From contig NC_063174.1 of NCBI RefSeq assembly GCF_023159225.1, positions 26,991,983 through 27,055,982 of the forward strand: 64,000 nt of DNA, in the 5' to 3' direction. Under the pieces are notes generated by a model that was given only the letters and a program-made list of their open reading frames with translations, had not been told where the DNA came from and did not search any database. Positions 48,135 to 58,706 of the stretch are shown here, piece after piece. The stretch comes from Perognathus longimembris pacificus. Its lineage: Eukaryota > Chordata > Mammalia > Rodentia > Heteromyidae. Within the stretch, counting starts at the first letter, position 1. Each line of letters begins with the position of its first letter. A program made the translations under genes and the position numbers.

Positions 48135-48640
48135 ATATGTTTATGTAACTGTAACCCCTCTGTAAGTCATCTTTACACTAACATTTAAAAAAATCTTTTA
48201 AAAAGAGAGAAAATATGAAATAAAATAAAATAGAAGCAAAGGACAAGATGTGAAATAAATCTTTCTAAATTAACCACCAAAAAAACTGGAAGTAGAACTG
48301 TGACTCAAAGTGGTAGAGTGCTAGCCTTGAGCAGAAAAACCTCAGGGACATGGCCCAGTTCCTGAGTTCAAGCCCTACAACAACTACCACTATCACCACC
48401 AACAACAAAAGTAAAAGCTGGGAGCTAATGGCTCATACCTTTAATCCTAGCTACTCAGGAGGCTGAGTTCTGAGGACTGAGATTCAAAGCCAGCCAAGGC
48501 AGGAAAGTTTGTGAGACTCTTATTTCCAATTAACCACTAAAAAGCCAGAAGTAGAGCTTTGGTTCAAGTGGTAGAGTGCCAGCTTTGGAAAAATAGCTGA
48601 AGGGCAGTGCCCAGGCCCTAAATTAAAGTGCTACTACCAA
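48135..48640 (+). mobile_element. L1 tail, SINE fragment and composite SINE in series
   Basis: 48135-48200 is a short L1 tail ('gtaactgtaacccctctgta'). 48260-48400 is a right-part SINE fragment. 48415-48640 is a full composite SINE ('cctagctactcaggaggctg'). All are in plus orientation. Confidence 0.7.
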
Positions 48641-49269
48641 TACAACAGAAAACAAACAAAAACACAAAAAACAGAAGGCAAGAGCTTTTCATTTGAAATA
48701 TGATCATTCTTGGAGCTAAGCAAATGAGAATTGTAACCCAATCACCATTTGTCTCTAAACTCCTGAAGTTTTAGCATGAGCCAGAAAGATAAATTTTAAC
48801 TTGATAACTGACTTAAAGCATCCCTTTACTGTTTATTTGGAGTCCAGTGGGGTGATATCTGAAGGGACTGAGCTTTAGATTATTTATAGATGTAAGCAAT
48901 AAGAGCCGCATTTGTGTTGCCAGTACTGTATTTGCCCTCCTTTAATTTCTCAAATGACCTAATTATACAGGTTCTGTATATGTCTCACAAGGAAAAGAAT
49001 TGCTGACATTATCAAAAGGCAAAATGCTGAATATGTTTTGGTGCTTTTCTTGGCATTCTTCTGGAACTCGGCCTTGAACACTTGCTAATGTTTTATAATT
49101 AGAGGTAGAGCCCTTTGTGTGACTTAAAAAATCTGACTTGGTCCACCAACTTGCCTGACATGAGTGCTTACTAGCTGGTTATCTATGATATCTTAAATTA
49201 TGTGCAAATTTATTAACAAGTACTTGCTAGGTACTTAACATTTCTTCTCTCAAGATTCATTCCTTAGAG

Positions 49270-49880
49270 AGCCTGGATTCATTAGTTACAGGAGTCTCCT
49301 GGAACAAATGACCAGAAATTTGATAACTTGATCCATTTTTTTTGCCAGTCCTGTGGCTTGACCTCAGGGCCTGAGCATTGTCCCTGGCTTCTTTTTGCTC
49401 AAGGCTAGCACTTTACCACTTGAGCCATAGTGACACTTCCAGCTTTTTCTGTATAGGTAGTGCTGAGGAACCAAACCCAGAGCTTCATGCATGCAAGGCA
49501 AGCACTCTACCATTGAGCCATATTCCCAGCCCCCAAATTTGATGACTTAAAACCACAATCTTGAAGACTGAAAGTGTAAATCCTAGCAGGGTCTACTCCA
49601 CACGATTTCTCTAGGGAACACACATCTCCTGCATCTTCCAGGTTGCGATGCTGCCCCCTGACACCTGGCCTCTGGCCATGTCATACTAGTCTCTGTGTCT
49701 GTGGTCACAGTACCTCCTGATCTTTGTGTGTCTCTCCTGTATGGATTTCTTGTAAAGACACTTATTATTGGGTTTGTGGCCCACTTAGATCATAGGTGAG
49801 ATCCTTGAGTTAGTGACAGCTATAAAGGCTCCCTTTACCCACTATCAAGTAAGGTCACACTCACAAGTTTTGGAAATTAG
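49270..49880 (-). repeat. Old mammalian repeat with an ID-like SINE inside
   Basis: The ID-like SINE (about 49340-49535, minus) is flanked by AAATTTGATAACTT and AAATTTGATGACTT. The surrounding sequence ('cttaaaaccacaatcttgaa' and 'gtaaagacacttattattgg') has the style of a common ancient mammalian repeat that I could not name. Confidence 0.6.
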
Positions 49881-50272
49881 ACCATGGATAGATCCCTTCT
49901 AGAACTGCCAGAAACCCCACTGCACATGACAGCTTCCAAATAGCAATGGTTAGTTTTCTCTCAGCAGTTTCTTTAATCTGTTCTTTAAGTATGGAGTGCA
50001 CAGCTGTTTCTTTTCCCTTTAAAAAGCTCACATTAACAGTGTACCTTAAAATTTTTTTCTCTTGTACCGTGGATAGAGTCCATAGATGAATGTATTCATT
50101 CACTCAAATATAATTGAATTTCTCACTGGTTGATGTAACAATGAATGGATTGATTTTTTTTAAAGCATTTGGTATCTAGATGCTGCTGAGTGAGCAGAAA
50201 ATAAACCCCACATCTCCTATCTTTTGTCATCAGCTGACAAGACTTTCCACAGCCTCACAGGTAGCCAGTGGT

Positions 50273-50352
50273 CATCTATCTATCTATGTATCTATATCTA
50301 TCTACCTACCTATCTATCATCTATCTATTTATCTATCTATCTACCTATCTAT
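50273..50352. repeat. (TATC)n microsatellite
   Basis: About twenty tetranucleotide units with a few TACC and TATG variants. Confidence 0.95.
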
Positions 50353-50578
50353 GATGAGAAAACTTTCATGAATTTATTCTTTATATTTTCAAGTATCAAC
50401 TGAGCTCTTACCTTGTGCCCTGAATTGTTTTAGGTGTTGGCAATAGAGCCAGGGATGACATAATGGTGCATGACTTGCACAGATACATAGGCTTCATGCC
50501 AAGATCTCCCTACTTGATTTCTTGTTCTGTGGTTACTGTGCTAAAGTTATTAATGCTTTTTGTAAAATTATTTATATT

Positions 50579-50662
50579 TGGGGCTGGAGGCATGGTTCAG
50601 TTTGTAGAGTATCAGCAAAACCTCAGGTTCAGAGTTCCAATCCAGGTCTTGGACCAAAAATA
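50579..50662 (+). mobile_element. ID monomer-like SINE fragment
   Basis: 'ggggctggaggcatggttca' followed by 'gtagagtatcagc'; a diverged simple ID-like copy of about 80 bp. Confidence 0.5.
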
Positions 50663-51019
50663 GTTATTTATATTTTAATGTTCTAAAGTGCCCATGAATT
50701 CCTGAATGCAATAGTGAACAATAGAAGAAAGGTCTTTATTGTCAAGGGCTTTTCAGTGTCCTTGATGGTAGGCAGCCTGCACTGGTCTTTCTAGTAAAAT
50801 GCACTATGCTGAGCCCTACCTGACAAATCCAAGGTTTGCAAGTAGAAAATTTAATATCAGATTTGAGATATTCAAATGGTATCGTGGCCTGACTCACAGT
50901 TTCTCATTTTCTCTTTTATTAAAGCTTTCTCTTTATTTTTATGTCAAGCTTCAGTTCTGAATTTCTAAACAGCATTTCCTAAAACATACCCAAAGTTTTT
51001 TGATTGACTGTATTTTTCC

Positions 51020-51220
51020 CCCTAAGGGGTGGCTGGTCTTGAACTTAGAGGGGCCCAAATGATCCTCCCATCTTAGTCTCCTGAGTAACAGGCACAGTAT
51101 ACTGAGCCTGTCTCTTAGTTGGTTATTTATCTATTTATTTTTGTTGGTCCTGGAGATTAAACTCTGGAATTCATGCTCTCTTTTTAGGTAGTCTACTACT
51201 TGAGCCATGTCCAGACCCTA
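51020..51220 (-). mobile_element. Diverged SINE fragments
   Basis: 'cttagtctcctgagtaacag' and 'tagtctactacttgagccat' suggest one or two old minus-strand SINE pieces. Confidence 0.45.
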
Positions 51221-51262
51221 AATTGACTTACTGTTTTAAAGAACTTTTTTTAATGGATAGCT

Positions 51263-51264
<2 letters not shown>

Positions 51265-51343
<79 letters not shown>

Positions 51344-51365
51344 CCTCCCCCCTCCCCCTCTCTCT
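51265..51365. repeat. (CT)n microsatellite
   Basis: About 38 pure CT units followed by CCCT/CCCC variants. Confidence 0.97.
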
Positions 51366-52302
51366 TTCTGCTCTCTAATATAGATGGAAATTTCAGCATT
51401 TGGGAAGGGACAAAGGTCTTGGAATCATTGCCATGAGTGTCAATACTTGGATAACAGTATGATTTAAATCCATTCTTGGGCATCTCTTTCAGAGAATAGT
51501 AAGTTGTATAATGTTGATACTCCAGGCAAAAGACTTCTTTCTAAAGAATTGTCTTGGTTTTTCCTTATGGTGGGATGCCAGATGATATGCATGAGATCTG
51601 GCTCCCAAAATCTACATGGTTTCCAAGTATTCTATTTCTAACATAAAACAGGCGCACAAAAACATTTCTTTCTTTAAAATCTATGTTACTACGGAAAGCA
51701 ATACACTCAGAACTGAGGTGGTTGGTGTATGTTTAACACAGTTCAGTTGAGGATTTGGACTCCAAAAGTACAAGTTGTTGTTTTTAGTTCCATTTCTAGA
51801 TTAGTCATGCTAGATACATAGCCACTTTTAACAGCATTGTGCCATTACCAGTGACTTTAATTACTGTTTGGCAACCTTATCTGCTTACACCAATATTAAC
51901 TCCATCTGGGTGGGGGCAGGAGGGGGTTATCCCAAAATAAGTTGATTGAAAAAAGCAAATCATAATCTTTACTGTGGCTGAGTTTTTCATACTCTTTTTT
52001 CCTGAGGACAGAAGGAGTTGACCAATCCACAATATTGATTGTAAAAATTAACTCTAAAAATGGAATTTAATTTCTTAGTCTGTTTTAGTGCTTCCTGTTG
52101 TAATCAGCTGACTCTCGTAGAAACAACCCCTTTATCTTTTCAAGATGTCATAAACTTCCCAGGCTTCCTAACATCTTCCAATTTCGTTTTGGAATCAGAA
52201 CCAATAGGAAATGCTTTACAGAGATTCCACGAAGCAAAGCAGCTCAGATGCCAAGATTTAAGCTGAAGGGAAGCATCACGCATTGAATTAGGGTGCCATT
52301 AC

Positions 52303-52522
52303 CCTCACTCCCATGAATCTGTCTTTCAGCACAATCCACGACAGCAAGAAGACAAAGGCTTTGTTACAACAGAAAAGAGCAGAGACATCGGTGGCCGTCA
52401 GCTTCTTTAGAGCCAGGAGGTACAGGTAATTTGTCAAAGTCCACAGGATAGAAAAGGGAGCAGTTCTTTTAAGAAACAGTTTCAGTGTCAGACCGTCTTC
52501 GCCAAAAATCCGACTGCATTCC
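52303..52522 (-). CDS. SLC35F4: SLC35F4 exon, residues 99-172
   Basis: The exon of 220 nt follows TTTCCTAG and ends at AGG|GTAATG. Its first base completes the split Arg codon; it then reads ECSRIFGEDGLTLKLFLKR, a helix beginning TAPFSILWTLTNYLYLLAL, and the conserved block CNKAFVFLLSWIVLKDRF that is typical of SLC35F proteins. It ends exactly on a codon boundary. The EamA-like repeat starts here. No stop or frameshift is present. It was too interrupted by splice signals to appear as a long open frame, so it was found by reading the reverse complement. Confidence 0.92.
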
Positions 52523-53019
52523 CTAGGAAAGAAAAAGAGGTTAATATGCCAGTTCTAATGGTGACCCAAACTCTCAAGTCTATCATCCACCTGTAGAACA
52601 GCTAAACAGGGTTCTGTCACCTATAGGCTACAGTGTGTACATAGGGTGCCCAAGGAAAGAACGCATAGCTCTTTGGCATAAAGCTAGTCCCTCTCACACC
52701 CAAATTATTTCTCCCAACACAGCCATTCTACTGTGTCTGAACTCTAAGGGAAGACTGGAGAATTAGAGAAATAGGAGTTGCTAAAACCAAGAGCCACTGA
52801 GAGAGGCTTAAGGTTCCCAATAGGGGACAGGAATATGACATGATCAAGATGGCTGTAACATGGGAGCAGGTTAGACAACTCCCGGAATCCCATGGAAGCC
52901 TCAGAAGTTTGTGAAGCCACACATATCTTGGGACTTTGTTCTTCTTGAGACACTATGAATCTAATATATCTGTTTATCTGACTGATTTTTTCTGCCATTA
53001 TTATGATTATATGTTATTA

Positions 53020-53260
53020 TTGTTTGTGTGCCAGTCCTGGGGCTTGAACTCAGGGCCTAGGCACTGTCCCTGAGCTTCTTTTGCTTACGCCTAGTGTTCT
53101 ACCACTTAAGCCACAGCTCCACTTCCAGCTTTTTGGTAATTTATTGGAAATAAGAATCTCATGAGCTTTCCTGCCTAGGCTGGTTTTGAGCCCAAATCCT
53201 CAGATCTCAGCCTCTTGAGTAGCTAGAATTTCAAGCATGAGCTCTCAGCAGTCCTAGTAT
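53020..53260 (-). mobile_element. Composite SINE
   Basis: Minus-strand copy ('gttctaccacttaagccaca' and 'ttgagtagctagaatttcaa' on plus). Confidence 0.8.
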
Positions 53261-53582
53261 TTTTAAGGCAGAAATTTGATAACTCTGTGATAACCCTGAA
53301 AATGGTAAACAAACAAAACTCCAAACACTATGTATATAACTCAGCTTGTACTTATAGGCATCAGACATTTTGGATAAATCATTTGAATTCAAGGTGTGGA
53401 AATAATCACCTCAATTAAATCTCTGATTAGTTTAATTTCTGATTAAATTGGCTACTTAGCCCAAGGGATCATTTTAATCAAAATATTCCAGCTAGCAATA
53501 CATACAGGTAATATGAGAAGCGACACAATGGCACTGTTTATGTGACTATGGTTTGAAAACACTTTCCCTTGGAAAAACTTCC

Positions 53583-53655
53583 AATGCCTAACATATGAAA
53601 CTGTAACCTCTCTGTACATCAGTTTGATAATAAAATTTTGAAAAACAAAAACAAA
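53583..53655 (+). mobile_element. L1-tail stub
   Basis: 'ccaatgcctaacatatgaaa', 'ctctctgtacatcagtttga' and 'taataaaattttga' plus an A-rich tail, flanked by AAAAACTT on both sides. Confidence 0.75.
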
Positions 53656-53704
53656 AAACTTAGCTTTGTCTTCTTCACTCAGCTGATCACAAACAAACAT
53701 TCTA

Positions 53705-53809
53705 TTTTTTTTTCAAATTTTTATGATCAAACTGATGTACAGAGAGGTTACAGTTTCATACGTTAGGCTTTGGATACATTTCTTGTACTGTTTGTTACCT
53801 TGTCCCTCA
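53705..53809 (-). mobile_element. L1-tail stub (about 100 bp), minus
   Basis: On minus it begins GAGGGACAAGGTAACAAACA and ends 'catcagtttgatcataaaaa' plus tail. Duplication AAACAAACATTCTA at 53691-53704 and 53810-53823. Confidence 0.88.
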
Positions 53810-56279
53810 AAACAAACATTCTAGCATTTTATGTGCAACTAACATTTGCTAGCATTGTATTTGCAAGAGCAGTGTAGATCTCTTCATCAAAGTAACAAGT
53901 TACTAATATTTGAACATGTTTAAAATGAAATGTATTAACATGGCTCTAGATGCTACCAGCACCAGTCCCTCATCAGTTTTTACTAAACAGATATCATTGT
54001 GCCCCAAAGTACTGAAAAGACCCCAAAGTATTTGCCTCATATAGATGAAGATGCTTACCATGAGTGAAGGCATAGGTGGAGTGAGAGAATGATAAACACT
54101 CAAAGAATAGAGGGAATAGCCTTCACTGTCAAGTGTCATAATAAAGGCTACTTCTAAACAGCTGAGAATACTGGGAGTTATAGGTCAGTAGGAAGGTTAA
54201 AAAAGAAATGCACATCGCACATGTAGACTCTGTACTGTGCTTTTGCTTTCATGTGGGATACAAACAAAAAGGGAGAATTTTCATTAAGTGAAAATGAGAT
54301 TTCCCAAAGGCAAATTGTACTTTGACAGAGACACATATCAGACAGAGACTTCAATGAAGGGAATAAATACCCTATAGGCAAAGCCTCTGTAAAGTACACA
54401 GAAATTTCAAATGTGTATACACACAGGAACATGAATGACACCTTGAAGGCACTCTAGTCATTGGGATAGTTGGAGGCCACATGGCAGATGGAACAAGTGG
54501 CAGTGCTCCTAGAACATCCTGGGTACAAGGTTTCTCTTCTGTATTTACAAAGGGACCAGCTCCATGAGAAAGCTGCCCTAGCTAGAGAGCTGGGGGTGAG
54601 AGGCAAGGGTTTATTCTGCTACAAATAACCATTGGATGCTTTTATAAATATACATTTATCAAGCTACAACAAAACTCACTTATGATTTAAAGCAAGTTTT
54701 TTCTTATTCTTAGTCCTAGTCAGTGGTAATTCTCCTTACCTAGTCTTAACTATCATGCTGGGCTGAATGCTATCAAGCTAAGCCTTGGGATGTAGGTACA
54801 GGAGCACTCCACTCTCCCACAGAAAAGCGGACACAAGCAGGTGCTGCCCAACAGACAGTACTCACCTGCTCAGTCTTATCCCCAATGTGCCCATTTGCTG
54901 ACTGTTTCCTTTTCTTTTCCTGTCTCCTCTCACTGCCAGCCTTCTCCTCATTTATCATTACTGTTGTAGAAATTTAAAATACTCAGAGGACACTATCCAC
55001 ATGGTTGGACCACTTGTGTAAGACTTTATACTTCATAAGCATTAGATACTAAGTAATGTGAACATTCAAAAAATGAATTTTTACAGAGGAACATTTAAAA
55101 GTAGGTCTCACTTTAGGGTGAAAACACCAGAATTTATGGACAAGAGGCACTGACAGGTAACAGTAGTTGAAATGAAGCTTAGAAGCTAGGGGGTGGTAGT
55201 CATTTAATTATGTCCATGAATGTAACTACTAGTTATTGAATCATGTCTCTATGCCAGAAAGCCTCTTAAACACATTTCACAGGTGTCAGGCAAAGGATAG
55301 CATAAATCTGATTCAAATTCATTCTTTTCTGAAGAAAGCATGCTTGTGAAAACTACGGCACGTGTTTTTCTCTTCTAAATTTCTCAAATTCACAGGCCTT
55401 TGAACTCTACTATCCTGTATCCAGTAAAAGCTGCTTCCAATGGACAAGCCTTACTGTCTAGATTTGATACTTTATTGAAAATTCTTTGGATGTCACTGAT
55501 ATTTTAATAGGAAAAAAACACCTGGAAATACTTTCAGGAGAAAAATAGCCAGAAGTTCGGCTGCTATGGGACAAATTCTATCTCCACTGTTATTCACTAA
55601 CTCTGTTTTTCCCCCTCATTCAGACATGAAAGCTTTGGGAATACTTTCTTGGCAGATGGTGTTAATGAGTCTACAGGGGGAAAAAGAACAAGGATCTAAC
55701 GATTTTCTGACAATGTTGACTCCTCATAATATTCTCACTGGAGAACAATCCCTTTAAAGACAGTGTTCTCTGCTTGGAAGGAAAAACTCTTTGATTTGAT
55801 TTCAGAAATGGCCAACTTCAGTGCTACCTATACTTACAGGTGAAGGGGATTTGTCAAATCACAGATTTGCCAAGTTTAGAGTCAATCCAATGTAAGAGAT
55901 AGGGAGAAGAGGAAGCTCATTCTCTAAACCACATTTCTGCCAATCACAGCCTGTAGTTAATGTTACCTTAGCTAAAACCAGCATGGCTTGCTCTAAAGTG
56001 TTCTTGAGTGTTCTTTTGCCTTTCAGGAAACTTTGTTTACTTTTGTTTTTCTTTTAAAATCAACTTGTGTCTAAACCACAAGAACAAAAGCATATAGGCT
56101 GAGCAGTGTACATGTATCTATCTGGCACACAGATATTTTCAAACAGCAACAATTTTAGTCCTCTTCCCTGCTATTTCATGGTACATATTGTCACTTACAA
56201 CAAAGGCATGCTCCAAGATCTTGTCTATTTTGATGCGAATCAAATGCAAGACCTCTTTAGACATAACAACAAAAAGGGG

Positions 56280-56760
56280 GCTCTTCTCAGCATAGACATA
56301 CCGTATGACCCAGCCATACCACTCCGAGTCATCTATCCTGAACAACAGGTCTCAGGATACCATAAAGACATCTGCACATCCATGTTTATCACTGCACAAT
56401 TCACAATAGCCAAAGTATGGAAACAACCCAGATGTCTCACTACAGATGAATGGATCCAAAAAATGTGGTACCTCCACACAATGGAATACTATATAGTGAT
56501 TAGAAATGATAAAATATTGGTATTTTCAGGGAAATGGTCAGAGCTTGAACAAATAATGTTGAGCAAGACAAGCCTAAAACATAGAGAACAAAGGTGCGTG
56601 GTCTCCTTGATATATGACTATGGGCGGGGGGGGGGGGGGGGGGCGGTGTGTGAAACAGTAGAGACCAGGTCTGCAAAATAACAAACAAACTTCTTTTCAA
56701 ATGGTATTTCCACATGTTTGGGTCAGCGACTTCCAAAGCAGATATTTACTTTCCTTAGTA
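56280..56760 (+). mobile_element. 5'-truncated L1, ORF2 C-terminus and start of 3' UTR
   Basis: Encodes the recognisable L1 ORF2 C-terminal phrases IPYDPAIPL, EQQVSGYHKDIC, MWYLHTMEYYIVIRNDKI and SELEQIMLSKTSLKHREQ. A G-run of about 18 at 56625-56642 follows. The 191-codon frame at 56106-56681 is this L1 remnant, not a host gene. Confidence 0.85.
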
Positions 56761-56799
56761 ATAATTGAGTTTGCATGGAAAAATATTTTTTAAAAAGAT

Positions 56800-57045
56800 C
56801 CGGGTTTTTTTGTTTGTCAGTACTGGGGCTTAAACTCAAGGCCTGAGCACTCTCCCTGGCTTCTTTTTGCTCAAACTAGCACTCCATCATTTGAGCCACA
56901 GTGCCACTTCTGGCTTTTTTCTATATATGTGGTACTGAGGAATCGAACCCAGGGCTTCATGTAAGTGAGGCAAGCACTCTACCACTAGGCCATATTCCCA
57001 GCCCTAAAAGAAAAAAAAAAAAAATATATATATATATATATATAA
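56800..57045 (-). mobile_element. ID-like SINE with A/TA tail
   Basis: Minus-strand copy (56805-57004; 'ccactaggccatattcccag' on plus) followed by an A-run and (TA)n at 57008-57045. Confidence 0.82.
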
Positions 57046-57887
57046 AATCAGCTCACACTATGACTTCATTATTTTCAATTCCTTCTAAGTTGGAGACAAG
57101 AAATAGAAAGTTAAAGATAAATTCATTACAGTTTATTAATGTTTTAAGAGTACTCTATGGTACCATTTGTAACAACTATTCCTTTTTATTGTTGGTCATA
57201 TGGATAAGAAAGAAAGGTAACTGGGTTCCTGCAATACAAACTAACTTCATTCTCCTGAAGATCAGTAACTACCGAGGTCCTTGATTTCTCTTAACAATGA
57301 GAGTGGCTGTTCTGGATATTATTCCTTAGCTCAGAGATTTTCCTTTTTGAGAAACTTCACTGGCAAAAGAACTATGACCGAATACTGCTTTTGCCTTCCT
57401 TGAGTCCTGTGTAAGGTTATAGGATGCTAGCTTTATCACCTTCCGGGCTTCTCCCAGAATTCGGGCCTGCAGAAGCCATGCTTAGCACAAAGGAACCATG
57501 AGAAACACAAGACTGTCAAGAAAACCCAGCCACCATTGCTTACAGCAAACAACATAGACAATGCTCTAAACCAGCCAGGCATGACATCTCATCAGCTTTC
57601 CAAAGCCAAACCTTTCATTGCATGTAACTAGGCCAGTTCCTTTGCTTACACATACTAGTGTCAGAAATACTGAGCAAACTTTGCTGTAATGTTGTTATAA
57701 ATACAGATGTTTGCTGGATTTGAGACATTGGGATAGTCGTCCAAAAACTGACTTTCAGAGACAAATCGATCTGAAGATAAGAGTTTTATTAGTCATAATT
57801 GTTTGACCTTATACAAGTCATTTAACTTTTTTGAGCCTATCTAGTCTTATAAAACGGGGATAACAATACCACCTTAAAAAGTGAATA

Positions 57888-58125
57888 TTGCTTGGCACCA
57901 GTGGCTCACGCCTGTAATCATAGCTACTTGAGAGGTTGAGATCTAAGGATCACAGTTTAAAGCCAGCCCAGACAGGAAAGTCTATGAGACTCTATCCTCC
58001 AATTAACTATCAAAGTACTATAAGTGGAGTTGTAGCTCAAGTGATAAGCACACGTACCTTGAGCAAAAAAAGCTCAGGGATAGTGCTTAGGCCCTGAGTT
58101 CAAGACCCAGGACAGGCACAAAAAA
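57888..58125 (+). mobile_element. Composite SINE
   Basis: 'ttggcaccagtggctcacgc' to 'ccaggacaggcac' plus A-tail, in the intron just after the first visible SLC35F4 exon. Confidence 0.83.
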
Positions 58126-58408
58126 AAACCCAAAATAAGGCAAAAGTAAACATAGTTTTCAGAATGTTGATGAAATAAAGCAGGGTACGTAAAAGCACCA
58201 GTATAGTGCCTGGCATACTGCAGAAATATTTTTTAAAATTTATGTGGGGGATGCTTCTATTTCTTCCTGCTCATTACCAACCTTAAATCCTGCTTCTCCA
58301 CACTCCCCAACCAAATTCAACTCATGTTCCAAAGAGCAAAAAAGCATGCATAATTACATAAAACATCTTTGCAAATGTCTCCTATAGACCATTAAATATG
58401 AAAGTTAC

Positions 58409-58706
58409 CTGAATTTTTTCATTGGAGATTGCTTTTCTTGAGCAGTGGCTAGGTGACCAGAATAATAGACTGGGAAAAACATAATGTTCCAGTTTGTTGA
58501 AAACCATGTCATGAAAAATGGACAATAGAAGTTCTTATAAGTAATTTTCACAATCTGCGTGGTTCCCACCCAAGACGAAGACACTGACAAGATGATCAAG
58601 AGTCCCCAAACAGCCTTTAAAACCACGGATGTGCAGGACAGGCAGCGAGCCTTGATTCCGTTTTCTTGGTTGCTGTTCTCAGGATGAGCTTGTGTCCCAT
58701 CATCCC
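58409..58706 (-). CDS. SLC35F4: SLC35F4 exon (first in window), residues 1-99
   Basis: The acceptor is a pyrimidine-rich tract ending in CAG at 58707; the exon opens with two bases that complete a codon begun in an upstream exon. It ends CAG|GTAACT, splitting an Arg codon after two bases. It encodes a polar N-terminal stretch (DDGTQAHPENSNQENG), a Cys pair (RCLSC), a first hydrophobic helix around VWGLLIILSVSSSW, and a second aromatic-rich one around FFMTWFSTNWNIMFFPVYY. It then gives a basic loop ending SPMKKF. The frame stays open for 15 codons upstream of the acceptor, and that part (starting MTQFPP) is judged intronic because it precedes a good splice acceptor. Confidence 0.92.

Larger units (their letters stand above)
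42874..52302 (-). other. SLC35F4 intron (9.4 kb) and its repeats
   Basis: No coding sequence was recognised. Repeats include a (CT)n tract (51265-51365), a TATC tetranucleotide (50273-50352), and SINEs near 51020, 50580, 49340, 48415, 48260, 47240 and 46815. There are also L1 tails at 48135-48200 and 45672-45890, a (TG)n run at 46211-46235, a (CA)n run at 44252-44267, and a 40-bp SINE scrap at 43152-43193. 43200-44250 is AT-rich and apparently unique. Confidence 0.8.
52523..58408 (-). other. SLC35F4 intron (5.9 kb) and its repeats
   Basis: No coding sequence was recognised. It holds a composite SINE (57888-58125), an ID-like SINE (56800-57005), a 3' L1 piece (56280-56760), two L1-tail stubs (53583-53655 and 53705-53809) and a composite SINE (53020-53260). 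The remainder is unremarkable AT-rich DNA. Confidence 0.8.
34282..58706 (-). other. SLC35F4: SLC35F4 gene, 3' part (six exons)
   Basis: Six minus-strand exons join into one open frame of 388 residues plus a stop. The first visible exon enters at phase 1; exon ends are phase 2, 0, 0, 1, 1 and then the stop, and every junction matches its partner. Introns begin GT and end AG. The product is a multi-pass membrane protein of the SLC35F group (EamA / drug-metabolite transporter fold). The C-terminal residues NGTVSIPLA and the block LLPEEWDEITLRF match my recollection of SLC35F4 rather than SLC35F3, whose tail differs. The human protein is about 520 residues as I recall, so roughly a quarter at the N terminus is missing here. 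SLC35F3 is reported as a thiamine transporter; the substrate of SLC35F4 is not established to my knowledge. No coding lesion is seen. All introns are loaded with SINEs and L1 pieces. Confidence 0.93.

Noticed and set aside
56106..56681. A 191-codon frame in an SLC35F4 intron
   Set aside because: Its centre is the C-terminus of L1 ORF2; the rest is unrelated flank and a glycine run from a G homopolymer.
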